IMG/VR virus record: IMGVR_UViG_3300046836_000050
Location: 1 to 22,547 of that record
Reading direction: 5' to 3' (one strand)
From: a virus
Length of the DNA stretch: 22,547 nt
Below the pieces are notes generated by a model. The model was not told the DNA's origin and searched no databases. It worked only from the letters and a program-made list of their open reading frames with translations. This document shows positions 7,613 through 15,138 of the stretch, piece by piece. Position 1 is the first letter of the stretch. Each line of letters begins with the position of its first letter. The translations under genes were made by a program, and so were the position numbers.

Positions 7613-9114
7613 TATTCGACCAATTTTCCGTTGATGACTCTGTAGGTTCGACCGCTCGGACCAGTGAAGGTTTCCGGCCTAACTCCGGCCGGTCCAGGCT
7701 TGGGCTGTTGCATGCGCCCCTCGATCGGTGGCGGCATTTGCACCCTGAACGGCTCGAGCTGACCGGCAGCGTTCGGGCTGGCCTTGATCACGCGGTCGAG
7801 ATTGGAGTTATGCTGCTTGATTGTCTCTCTGCCGATCTTGTCGTTGATGTCGAGGATGCGGCGGATCGATGTCTCGTCCAGAGAGATGTCGCCGCCTTCC
7901 ATCTTGTTCACGTACTCGCGGTCTTGATTGGTGATCGAGGTGCCGGAGCCGAAGGCCTTGACGCCTGCGGCTACCCGCTTGCCCATCAGCGCCATGAAAG
8001 TTTGCGTAGAGGTGATTTGCTCGGGCGCGATCGGATAGCCAATTTGCTCGGCGATCCGTGCCAATTTCAATCTCTGCTCAGCCCACGCACCGGCGAAGAT
8101 ACCGGATTTTGAATTGAGTTGATCGACCAGATCCTGCGTGACAGCAGCGCCCTGCGCCAGCACCTCGGCCTTCTCTTGACCCTTCTCCAGTCTGGACACG
8201 TTGGCCTTGCCGGCGGCCTCGGGCAGCACGCCCTGCTGCTTCAGGTCGTACTCCATCCTCTTCTCTTGCGCCTTGCCGAGTTGCTCGCGGATCAGTTTTG
8301 CCGTGTCGGAATATTGTGCGCCGGTACGCTCCATTGCTGCGGCAGCGGGCGCCATGTTGGCGATGCCCAATTGCGTTGCGGCGTATCCGGCACGGCGCGC
8401 AGCCGTCTCATAGGCCGCCGCATTGGCCTCGGTGAAGAACCCGGGCGAGCCCGGCTGCGCCAATGGTTGCTCCGGCATCGCCGGCGGTGCCGGCCTTGCT
8501 GCGGGCGTTTGCGGTGCCGGCTGCGCCTGCGCCACCTGGAAGCGCCCGGTGGGCGGTCCCGTATCAGGGGCTTGGCTAAATTGCGAGGGATAGCGCGTAT
8601 CGCCAGGTGGTTCAGGTGCATACGAAGTCGATGGTTGCCCGTATTCAACCCCGGTGACTTCACCCAAATTGCCCGGCTGATCGGGACGTAGGCGCCGCTC
8701 ATCGCCTGAATCTGTTTGATCCGTCGGCAGCGAAGACGTGCGGTTGATGCTCGGCGGCAATTGCGGCCGCGGCTGCTGTGGCTGCTGTGGCTGTCCGAGC
8801 GGCGAACCAAATATTGCCGGCCCCTGCGACTCAAGTCCCTTTATGGCCTGCTGCTGGATGTCGGCGGAGCGCAGAGCGGTTAGCGTCGGAATAGCGCCGG
8901 CACCTGAGGCGCGGGCGAGCTGCTCGGCGATCTGATTGTAGTCGATGTCGCCGCCCGGCGTGCGCGGCAGGCCACCCGAGAACAGGTTTTGCAACTGCTG
9001 TTTCTGCGCCTGATCCTGCCCGGCGAAATATCCGGTGAACGCCGTACCGTAATCCGGCACGTTGACACCGCGGGCGATGACCTCGTCGGGCAGAAGGTTG
9101 AGCGAGACAGGCAT
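7612..9114 (-). CDS. Ejection-type internal virion protein (position of P22 gp20)
   Basis: A 500-residue protein with an N-terminal helical part (1-100), a long disordered Gln/Pro-rich linker (about 105-230, with repeats such as QPQQPQQP), and a helical C-terminal region (about 235-430). The latter includes FGSGTSITNQDREYVNKMEGG, a segment type I associate with internal virion proteins of proteobacterial phages. The protein ends in a short GRTYRVINGKLVE tail. The start ATG is followed by SLNLLPDEVIARG and has a weak SD (GGGG). Second in the 255-500-624 series. The likely role is to be packaged in the head and released through the tail with DNA; this is positional inference. Confidence 0.5.
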   Translation of the reverse strand: MPVSLNLLPDEVIARGVNVPDYGTAFTGYFAGQDQAQKQQLQNLFSGGLPRTPGGDIDYNQIAEQLARASGAGAIPTLTALRSADIQQQAIKGLESQGPAIFGSPLGQPQQPQQPRPQLPPSINRTSSLPTDQTDSGDERRLRPDQPGNLGEVTGVEYGQPSTSYAPEPPGDTRYPSQFSQAPDTGPPTGRFQVAQAQPAPQTPAARPAPPAMPEQPLAQPGSPGFFTEANAAAYETAARRAGYAATQLGIANMAPAAAAMERTGAQYSDTAKLIREQLGKAQEKRMEYDLKQQGVLPEAAGKANVSRLEKGQEKAEVLAQGAAVTQDLVDQLNSKSGIFAGAWAEQRLKLARIAEQIGYPIAPEQITSTQTFMALMGKRVAAGVKAFGSGTSITNQDREYVNKMEGGDISLDETSIRRILDINDKIGRETIKQHNSNLDRVIKASPNAAGQLEPFRVQMPPPIEGRMQQPKPGPAGVRPETFTGPSGRTYRVINGKLVE

Positions 9115-9123
9115 GGGTTACCC

Positions 9124-9891
9124 CTAGTATCCGGGTCCGTACGCGGGGCCCGTGTAACCAAATAAGTTTCCGATGCCAGCGCCTAGGTTATTGGCGCCAG
9201 CGCCAAGACCGCCAAGACCGCCAGAGCCACCCCCGCCGTATCCAAGCAGCCTGCTCCCGAGGCCGAGGAGGCTGTTGATTTCACCGGTCCTCGCCTGTGC
9301 CGCTCCGAGAGTGCCAGCCGCTTCCGCCGAACCAATCCCGGCCTGCGTGCCGTAGCCGAGCTTGGCCTGATCGGTGAGATTGCCAGACAGCGCTGTCCCT
9401 TCTCCGGTATAGGCACCACCCAATTGACCGGCAGTACCGAGCGAATAGGGGAGGAACGGCGCCAGTCGCTGGACGTAATTTCCATATTGCTGTTGGGCGA
9501 GGCCTGAGGCACGGTCCTCCAGCGCACTCAATACATTGCCGGAGTATTGTCCCCCGCCGGTGCCACTTTGACGCTCAGTTGCCTGCAGCGCTTGATCGCG
9601 GGCAAACTGATAACCGGGATCTGTCTGGAATAGCGCACGAGCTCGATCCTGCCCTGCCTGTCCGGCGGCTCCGGTGATGTCGGCGTAGGCCTGCGCACCA
9701 CCCTGTCCGATGTTATAGCCCGGCTGGAAAACACCTTGCGCCTGTCCATAGCCAGACGTCAGTGCGTTTTGGCTCTGTGAGTACAGCGGATCGGCATAGG
9801 CCTGCGCATTCTGTAGTCCCTGGATCTTTTGCTGGGCCGCGGTCTGCGCCGCCGCTTGGCCACCGCCGAACAGTTCGTCAAATAATCCCAT
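9124..9891 (-). CDS. DNA-transfer / ejection protein (gp7-like position)
   Basis: A 255-residue Gly/Ala/Gln-rich protein. Residues about 88-145 carry the pattern DPGYQFARDQALQATERQS, then GGQYSGNVLSALEDRASGLAQ and YGNYVQRL. This is the signature of small phage DNA-transfer and tail-associated proteins, which read roughly 'DPxYQFRxxxGxxALxRxxAxxGxxxSGxxLxAL'. The N terminus (MGLFDELFGGGQAAA) may be a weak amphipathic helix. The C-terminal 60 residues are almost all Gly/Ala/Leu/Tyr. A GGAG SD precedes the ATG. It stands first in the 255-500-624 ejection series. The family call is reasonably sure; injection through the tail is inferred from relatives. Confidence 0.65.
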   Translation of the reverse strand: MGLFDELFGGGQAAAQTAAQQKIQGLQNAQAYADPLYSQSQNALTSGYGQAQGVFQPGYNIGQGGAQAYADITGAAGQAGQDRARALFQTDPGYQFARDQALQATERQSGTGGGQYSGNVLSALEDRASGLAQQQYGNYVQRLAPFLPYSLGTAGQLGGAYTGEGTALSGNLTDQAKLGYGTQAGIGSAEAAGTLGAAQARTGEINSLLGLGSRLLGYGGGGSGGLGGLGAGANNLGAGIGNLFGYTGPAYGPGY

Positions 9892-9894
9892 GGG

Positions 9895-10131
9895 TTACTC
9901 CGTTAGACTTGCGGCAAAGTTTTCCATCGCCGCCTGGTCGACCTCTCCCGCCGGCGCCACCACGATAGCCGAACCGTCGAGCGGCCACGGTGTGCGGCGG
10001 AACGACACCAGCCCGTAGCGCATGGTTTCAAAGGCGAACAGCGGATGATCGGCGCGATCGATCCACGCCTGCACCAAGGGGGTCAGGAAGTTATAGAGGC
10101 TCGTCGGCACCTCTGGCGCGAACGTGAACAT
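9895..10131 (-). CDS. Small hypothetical protein
   Basis: A 78-residue protein (MFTFAPEVPTSLYNFLTPLVQ...) between the second spike and the ejection genes. The stop of the spike gene forms part of a strong SD (AGGAGG, ending four bases before the ATG), so it is very likely translated. It contains helical and aromatic segments (PLVQAWIDRADHPLFAFETMR) and an acidic C terminus; no motif or membrane helix is visible. In P22 the tail needle and gp14 lie in this interval, but this protein is too short and has no trimeric coiled coil to be a gp26 equivalent. Function unknown. Confidence 0.6.
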   Translation of the reverse strand: MFTFAPEVPTSLYNFLTPLVQAWIDRADHPLFAFETMRYGLVSFRRTPWPLDGSAIVVAPAGEVDQAAMENFAASLTE

Positions 10132-10139
10132 TTGGCCTC

Positions 10140-11363
10140 CTAGAAATATGTACCGCCGTTTGATGTGGTGCCAGCTACGGTACCGGGAATAAAATTTGGA
10201 CCGCCGCCAAACGTCATGATGTCGGCGGCATTATCAGAAGCATAGCGCTTGCCGGTGACGGTGTGCCCGGCAAGATTGAATGTCACGCCGCCAAGATTCA
10301 GCCTGCCGGCCTGTTGCACGAGGGCCACCGTATTGTAGGTGACGTTCGCCGAGAACGAGACGGTCGCGCCTTGGAAGGTTATGTAGCCGGTGTCCTGCGC
10401 CGCGAACAGATAGCCATTGCCGCCAGCGGGACTGTCGCTGACCGTAATCCCGCTCGCACCATTGATAATCTGGCCGCCCAGCCAGGAGCGCAACTGCAAT
10501 CCACCGGCGGCGCAGGTGCCAAGGGAAACACCATTCAACAGATGCAAGATGGACCCGCTTTCAACGGAAACGAGCCCGGGCGCAACACTGTCCTGCAGCA
10601 GAAGATTTTCAATTTGCAGGATCGCACCGTCAAATAATGAAAGCGGCCGCGTCGAACTGTCTCCGGCCCATACCACGTTGCTGGGTGTTGTGGCATTGCC
10701 GGTAACGCGCACTGTGGCATTGCCGGCCATGCCAACCATTGGCCCGGGCAGATGCAGGCCGCCGCTGTGCGTACCGTCGGCCAATTGAACGAGCACTTGC
10801 GGCGCGGCTTGCGCGTACAGGTCGAATTGATCCTGTGCGACCCGGGTGATGGCAAAATTTATAGTCTGCAGGGCATTGCCGGCACCGGCGGCCAATCCAT
10901 CGTTGGCATCATTCCCGCTGACCGGGTGGACGTAGAGCGTGATCGGTCCCGTATCGATCGTCGTCTTCCAGCGCGTCCGTCCCAATACGCGCCAGCCATC
11001 GTCTATGCTGCGTACGACAACTGACTGTCCAGGCCACAGGATAAAATCAAAATCGCCATTCTCGGCCGTCAGATGCTTTCCGCGCCCGCCAGCCTGGTAC
11101 ACGTCTGAATTAATTACGGTAATAAAAAAGCCGTCTCCTATGGCACTATTCGGAAACAACAATGGGTAGAAGGCATTGCCGGCGAGGACGATCACCGAGC
11201 CGGAATCGCTGGCTGAAATCGTATAGCTACCGGTTACTATATTCGGCGCGCCTCCGCGCACCGTATCGGAGAGCGACTTGATCCAGTTAAAAAAATCCTT
11301 GCTCGGCTTGCCGGTTTTTTCGTCGACGTAATTGGCGACGATGTCGGGCGGCGGCAGCAGCAT
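10140..11363 (-). CDS. Beta-helix spike / tail protein (pectin-lyase-like)
   Basis: A 407-residue protein that looks like a tail spike or appendage. Residues 1-35 (PPPDIVANYVDEKTGKPSKD) look like a virion-attachment end, and 40-130 form a beta-rich cap domain. From about 143 the entry motif LYVHPVSGNDANDGLA, typical of right-handed parallel beta-helix (pectate-lyase-fold) proteins, is followed by repeated short strands (GAILQIENLLLQD, SILHLLNGVSL, TGYITFQGATVSF) to the end. It may bind or cleave a surface polysaccharide; catalytic acids cannot be assigned by eye. The start overlaps the TGA of the gp10-like gene (TGATG), with an AGGA SD. It lies where P22 encodes its needle (gp26). Confidence 0.68.
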   Translation of the reverse strand: MLLPPPDIVANYVDEKTGKPSKDFFNWIKSLSDTVRGGAPNIVTGSYTISASDSGSVIVLAGNAFYPLLFPNSAIGDGFFITVINSDVYQAGGRGKHLTAENGDFDFILWPGQSVVVRSIDDGWRVLGRTRWKTTIDTGPITLYVHPVSGNDANDGLAAGAGNALQTINFAITRVAQDQFDLYAQAAPQVLVQLADGTHSGGLHLPGPMVGMAGNATVRVTGNATTPSNVVWAGDSSTRPLSLFDGAILQIENLLLQDSVAPGLVSVESGSILHLLNGVSLGTCAAGGLQLRSWLGGQIINGASGITVSDSPAGGNGYLFAAQDTGYITFQGATVSFSANVTYNTVALVQQAGRLNLGGVTFNLAGHTVTGKRYASDNAADIMTFGGGPNFIPGTVAGTTSNGGTYF

Positions 11364-12802
11364 CAGTAGTTCCTGATCTCGGCGCTCATCTTGCCGCCAG
11401 TCAATTCGACGTCGACAGGATCAAACACCTGCACGCGGAAACGTCGTCCCTGGTCCTTGGTCTGTCCGACACGATTGACCCGCACTGGAAACATCGACGT
11501 TGCCTGCCGTCCCAGTTTACGCTGGATCGGCGTCGACCAGTTCATGCCACCGTCATCGGTCCACGAGATATACACCCGAGGATCGGTCTGGATCGGATCC
11601 GTTCCGGTCGCCCGCCCTACTCCGCGCGCTACGTCGATCGTCACCTGCGACACCCGCAGACGATTGGGAAATGCCGTCACCGGCCCCGAGTAGATATCGA
11701 AGGGAATGTCCTGGCCGAGCTCGGTCTGCACCTGCTCGGTGATCTGCAGAATATTGGCCGAGGTCGTATCTCCGGCCAGCCACTTACCGAAGGCATTAAC
11801 CGAAGCGTAGGCACGCCACGTCTGCTGCAAATAAGATTGTCGTTCGTGCCAGCGCAACCGATCGACATCAAAGGCCCATGTCGCTGTCGGCATGCGCAGC
11901 ACGGCATAGGAATTGCCGTTGGCGACGTAGGGAAACATCTCGATATCGTCAGCCAGTCCGCCGCCGTCGACGAACGAAGAGATGGCGCGATCAACATCCG
12001 GCGTCGAGATCGCCGTCGGCGTATAGCCGTTCAGCGCATAGACCTTGCGATCGTCGCCGACAAAGATCAGTCCCTTGCCGAAGCCGGGCTCGTAGCCAGT
12101 GACGGCGTAGCGCCCGAGTAATCCTCTTGGGATCACCTTGACGCGCGTGAACGGGAACGCCGTCGGGTTGGCCGTATTCTGCCACGGCTCGATGGTGTGC
12201 GAGCCCATCAAATACAATTCGCCAAACGGGATGGCGCGCAGCAGGCCACCGGGATTGCCGAATACGCGGATAAAATCGAGCGGGTTGATCGCCGTGTCAT
12301 TAATGGCTGATGCGATACAGGTGCCGTCGCCGCTGGTGAAGAAGAAATAGCCGTCGAGAAAGCACACCGAGTTAGGCGCACCGACATCGACGTCGGGATA
12401 GTTGATCACGCTCGGCGCCGTCGTCACTTGAAAGGCGCCGTTGTCGGGATCGACCAGCACCACGTCGGGCGGGCTCTTGTTATTGCGCGCCCAGAATATT
12501 TTCTTGGTACCACCGAGCGATCCGAGCAGCGTTTCGGTACCTGACGAAGTGTAGCTCGCCACCTTGCCGGCAGAGCCGGTGAACGCTGCATAGAGCAGCG
12601 AGCCGATGACGATACCGCCGCGCCAGCCTGTATAGGTCGAGAGTTTGAATGATGTCAGGCCTGGCGCCCTGCGCCACACGGTTTGCGAGCGCGCACCATT
12701 GACCAGATCCTCGGCGTAGCAATTGATCAGGCGTCCGGCCGAGTCATGTACGTTCTTTCCCGGTGCCGAAGTAACCGGGAAGGGGATCGCGGCCTCTGGC
12801 AT
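11363..12802 (-). CDS. P22 gp10-like packaged-DNA stabilisation / tail hub protein
   Basis: A 479-residue protein (P22 gp10 is 472) with the family's features: an N-terminal APGKNVHDSAGRLINCYAED segment, repeated beta-propeller-type strands (GWRGGIVIGSLLYAAF, VVLVDPDNGAFQV, VCFLDGYFFFTSGDG, ELYLMGSHTIEPWQN), and a C-terminal beta domain ending in RRFRVQVFDPVDVEL. In P22 this protein closes the portal vertex and forms the hub on which spikes and needle assemble. It follows the gp4-like adaptor with only the small Pro-rich gene between, as in P22-type phages, and is translationally coupled to the next spike. The call is strong on length, motifs and position. Confidence 0.85.
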   Translation of the reverse strand: MPEAAIPFPVTSAPGKNVHDSAGRLINCYAEDLVNGARSQTVWRRAPGLTSFKLSTYTGWRGGIVIGSLLYAAFTGSAGKVASYTSSGTETLLGSLGGTKKIFWARNNKSPPDVVLVDPDNGAFQVTTAPSVINYPDVDVGAPNSVCFLDGYFFFTSGDGTCIASAINDTAINPLDFIRVFGNPGGLLRAIPFGELYLMGSHTIEPWQNTANPTAFPFTRVKVIPRGLLGRYAVTGYEPGFGKGLIFVGDDRKVYALNGYTPTAISTPDVDRAISSFVDGGGLADDIEMFPYVANGNSYAVLRMPTATWAFDVDRLRWHERQSYLQQTWRAYASVNAFGKWLAGDTTSANILQITEQVQTELGQDIPFDIYSGPVTAFPNRLRVSQVTIDVARGVGRATGTDPIQTDPRVYISWTDDGGMNWSTPIQRKLGRQATSMFPVRVNRVGQTKDQGRRFRVQVFDPVDVELTGGKMSAEIRNY

Positions 12803-12803
12803 G

Positions 12804-13133
12804 TCAGTACCGGCGCAGGCCTAGCTGCGCGGCGTAATCCTGCCCCATGCCAGGTCGCATCTGCGGCATTCCCACTCCCGGCGGTAGCCCTTGAGGCGGG
12901 CCACCATAGCCGGGCGGTGCCATCCCTAAGGCGCCCGGCGGGAGTTGCGGCGGCATCTGTGGTCTAGGTGGTGGCATCGGCACTGGCCCCGAGGGCTGCG
13001 GTGCGCCTGTCTGCGGCGGGAACATCTGCGGCGGATAGCCGGCGCCGTACTCGCCCATGCCTCTCATTGGTGAGAGCGCATTGAGCGCATCGCGCAGCGA
13101 GTTGCCACCGCCTAAGCCACCATAGTCAGCCAT
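12804..13133 (-). CDS. Proline/glycine-rich hypothetical protein
   Basis: A 109-residue protein with almost no predicted fold: residues about 25-100 are Pro/Gly/Gln/Met repeats (PPQMFPPQTGAPQP, PPRPQMPPQLPPG). The N terminus (MADYGGLGGGNSLRDALNAL) has one short helix. A GGAG SD eight bases before the ATG, and a start overlapping the gp4-like stop (TGATG), show it is read within the operon. Its place between head-closure proteins suggests a flexible virion or assembly component; no family recognised. Confidence 0.55.
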   Translation of the reverse strand: MADYGGLGGGNSLRDALNALSPMRGMGEYGAGYPPQMFPPQTGAPQPSGPVPMPPPRPQMPPQLPPGALGMAPPGYGGPPQGLPPGVGMPQMRPGMGQDYAAQLGLRRY

Positions 13134-13495
13134 CAGAAGTACTCCGTTTTCTGCGTCTCATACGTCGGCCGCGCGTATGTCGCGAGCCGCAACTGATCGA
13201 TCGCCACAGCCACAGGTGACGGCGAATTGGGCGGCGCCGGAACACCCGGAAGTCCGAACTCCAATGCCGCATCATCAGCCAATAGCGTCGTCAGCGGGCT
13301 GAACCATTCATCGGGGATAGCATCGATGGTGTTATCCATATCGATGATCTGCGCCGCCTCGAGCCATGCGATCAGCGGCTCAAAATGATCGTCCACCGCC
13401 TCGAAGTCCTCAGCGTCTGGCTGTTGCCCGGCCGCCAAAATGCCAAGGTTGGCGAGCGCCGCAGTGACGAGTTCGCGCCGGGTTCTAGTTGCCAT
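13133..13495 (-). CDS. P22 gp4-like head-to-tail adaptor
   Basis: A 120-residue mainly helical protein. The N-terminal pattern RELVTAALANLGILAAGQQP, then AEDFEAVDDHFEPLIAWLEA, matches the opening helices of P22 gp4 and related tail-accessory/adaptor proteins, where an 'ALxxLGVLxxGExPS' turn is typical. It is shorter than P22 gp4 (166), lacking a long C-terminal extension. In relatives it docks under the portal ring after packaging and carries the gp10 hub. It lies immediately before the hub genes, as expected. Its own SD is weak and its ATG sits inside the end of the overlapping 69-residue ORF, so initiation may depend on coupling. Confidence 0.75.
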   Translation of the reverse strand: MATRTRRELVTAALANLGILAAGQQPDAEDFEAVDDHFEPLIAWLEAAQIIDMDNTIDAIPDEWFSPLTTLLADDAALEFGLPGVPAPPNSPSPVAVAIDQLRLATYARPTYETQKTEYF

Positions 13496-13694
13496 GCGGC
13501 AAGATCACCTGGTCATGCGTCTGCGGCGGGAATTCCGCCTGCAATTGCTGCTGGCTTGGTTTTTCTTTTTCTGCTCTTTTTCTTGACCGGCGAGTAGCCG
13601 CTGTTTTTTTCGGCTTTGCTGTGATCCGTTTCCTCGGCGGGCTCGACTTGCGTTTCGATCTTGGCTTGCTCTTCGATTTTCGTTTCGGTTTCAT
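13485..13694 (-). CDS. Overlapping very basic small protein (alternative frame)
   Basis: A 69-residue ORF nested in another frame inside the 3' half of the 114-residue gene and extending past its end. The first 45 residues are mostly Lys, Arg, Ser and Pro (KPKRKSKSKPRSKRKSS), ending in a protein-like AEFPPQTHDQVILPHGN. The ATG is preceded at ideal spacing by AGAGGAGG, a stronger SD than that of many genes here. Its stop (13485-13487) overlaps the start of the gp4-like gene by 11 bases, which fits translational coupling. A nucleic-acid-binding role is suggested only by charge. The SD bases also encode Glu-Glu of the other frame, so chance is possible. Confidence 0.4.
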   Translation of the reverse strand: MKPKRKSKSKPRSKRKSSPPRKRITAKPKKTAATRRSRKRAEKEKPSQQQLQAEFPPQTHDQVILPHGN

Positions 13695-13857
13695 GCTTTG
13701 CCTCCTCTACGGAAAAATACTGGTTGCCTCTCGCCTTGCGGATCATGTGTTCGTCGGTAACCTCGACCGCGACATTGAGCGGAAAAGTGATCCCATTCCA
13801 GGCAATGAAGGGCGGATCGTCGGCATTTTTGAAACCGATCCACATGATCTTCGTCAT
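13513..13857 (-). CDS. Hypothetical head-region protein with basic tail
   Basis: A 114-residue protein between capsid and head-tail adaptor. Residues 1-50 form a compact beta domain (TKIMWIGFKNADDPPFIAWNG, then TFPLNVAVEVTDEHMIRKARGN). A charged helix-like linker follows (VEEAKHETETKIEEQAKIE) and a basic tail (SPVKKKSRKRKTKP). The ATG has a good SD (AAGGAG). Small proteins with this N-terminal fold pattern commonly follow capsid genes in phages, where they may be decoration or head-completion factors; this is inference. The tail coincides with the region that is also open in two other frames. Confidence 0.6.
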   Translation of the reverse strand: MTKIMWIGFKNADDPPFIAWNGITFPLNVAVEVTDEHMIRKARGNQYFSVEEAKHETETKIEEQAKIETQVEPAEETDHSKAEKNSGYSPVKKKSRKRKTKPAAIAGGIPAADA

Positions 13858-13961
13858 GGTGTCTCCTTCGAGTGATGGGCGGCGCCGAGTGCTGCTGGGG
13901 GCAGCCGCTGGTAATACGGGTTAAGGCCCGACACCGCCCACCGGTTCAGTATTAACTCAGA

Positions 13962-15113
13962 TCACGTGTCGCTGACACTGGCAAAGAAGCCGGTGAACAC
14001 GCCCCAGTCCTTCAGCAGAGCCGAGGTGTTCTTGGCAACCTTGCCGATGCCGTAGGCCATCTCGATGCCGACGCCACGGTTGAAGCCATAGTCGGTCTGA
14101 TCGAGTTGGGTCGGGCGCGGCAACTGCCCGTAGAACTGGGCTACCGCCGATTGTCCACACAGCGCGGCAATATTGACCGCAATGCCGCCAGCGCCGGCCG
14201 TGGCAAAGTAGACTGGACGTCGGGTCAGCATCTCCGGCACTTGGCGGACGATTATCCCGTCGTACAAAATATCGCCGTCATTGAACAGCGGGTTTTCCTT
14301 GTAGCGGTTCTCGCGCGGACGCGAGTACAGGTTGGCGTTGAGGATGGTCTGATCGTTGGACAAATCCCTGAATTGGTTGGGATCACAGAAACAGATCCAA
14401 TAATCGTAGCCATCATTGTCCTGGTATGGACGAATACGCGGCACCGCCAACATGGCGCGACGTTTCATCAGCCGCAGCGAGGCTGCGGTCAATTTGTCCG
14501 TCGTGTTGTCGACGTTGGCCAACGATGCGATGGTGGCACCGGTATTATTGCTGATCGACGCGCCGAACAGAACACGATCGACATTGGCAGTCAGCCACAC
14601 GTCTCTTTGTCCGGTACCAGCCGTTGCAGTAGCTGTCTGCCAGTTGACACCGTTGACGCGCTGACCTGCTGCAGAACCCAAGCCAGCGGGGGCAATTTCG
14701 AGCGGGATCGAGAAGAACGAATCGACGATCTCGTTCTTGATCAGTTCCTTGCCCCAGTCTGTGAGAAGCGGCCGGGCGATATCGAAGATATCCGCACTGT
14801 CGCGGTGATCTTCCTGCCGATTTGTCTTCACGGCATTGCGCGCCCAGTCGATGTACATCCTGAAGCCGTAGTTGTCGATCGCCTCTTCGGCACCGGTCAG
14901 GGTGCCGTTGGCAATCGCCGTTGCGCGCAGCGAGTTGACGAGCGGGACGTTGACCTGCTCGCCACCGGATTTGAGGTCATTGAGCACGCGGATGACCGAG
15001 TTCATCGACGAGCCCATGTACGGCGAGAACATATTCTGCCGCACGAATTCGCGAGTTATCTCTTCGCGAAAGACGATGAGTTTATTGTTAGCCTGGACTT
15101 GAGTAAGCGCCAT
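13962..15113 (-). CDS. Major capsid protein, N4-gp56-like
   Basis: A 383-residue major capsid protein with the N4-gp56/DUF4043 family look: an N-terminal FREEITREFVRQNMFSPYMG, then a SGGEQVNVPLVNSLRATAIA strand, GAEEAIDNYGFRMYIDWARN followed by a basic segment, a long central beta domain with DNDGYDYWICFCDPNQFRDL, and a C-terminal YGFNRGVGIEMAYGIGKV strand typical of HK97-fold coat proteins. It sits directly after the scaffold-like gene, with a strong GGAGG SD eight bases upstream. The gene should be among the most highly expressed of the operon. P22 coat is about 430 residues and N4 gp56 about 400, so length fits the latter. The coat identity is strong; family choice is from motif memory. 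Confidence 0.85.
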   Translation of the reverse strand: MALTQVQANNKLIVFREEITREFVRQNMFSPYMGSSMNSVIRVLNDLKSGGEQVNVPLVNSLRATAIANGTLTGAEEAIDNYGFRMYIDWARNAVKTNRQEDHRDSADIFDIARPLLTDWGKELIKNEIVDSFFSIPLEIAPAGLGSAAGQRVNGVNWQTATATAGTGQRDVWLTANVDRVLFGASISNNTGATIASLANVDNTTDKLTAASLRLMKRRAMLAVPRIRPYQDNDGYDYWICFCDPNQFRDLSNDQTILNANLYSRPRENRYKENPLFNDGDILYDGIIVRQVPEMLTRRPVYFATAGAGGIAVNIAALCGQSAVAQFYGQLPRPTQLDQTDYGFNRGVGIEMAYGIGKVAKNTSALLKDWGVFTGFFASVSDT

Positions 15114-15138
15114 TGTTTAGTCCTCCGGCGCCGAGATC

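Noticed and set aside
13891-13905. Hairpin GCTGC-loop-GCAGC downstream of the capsid gene
   Set aside because: Only five pairs and no T run on either strand, so not a credible terminator.
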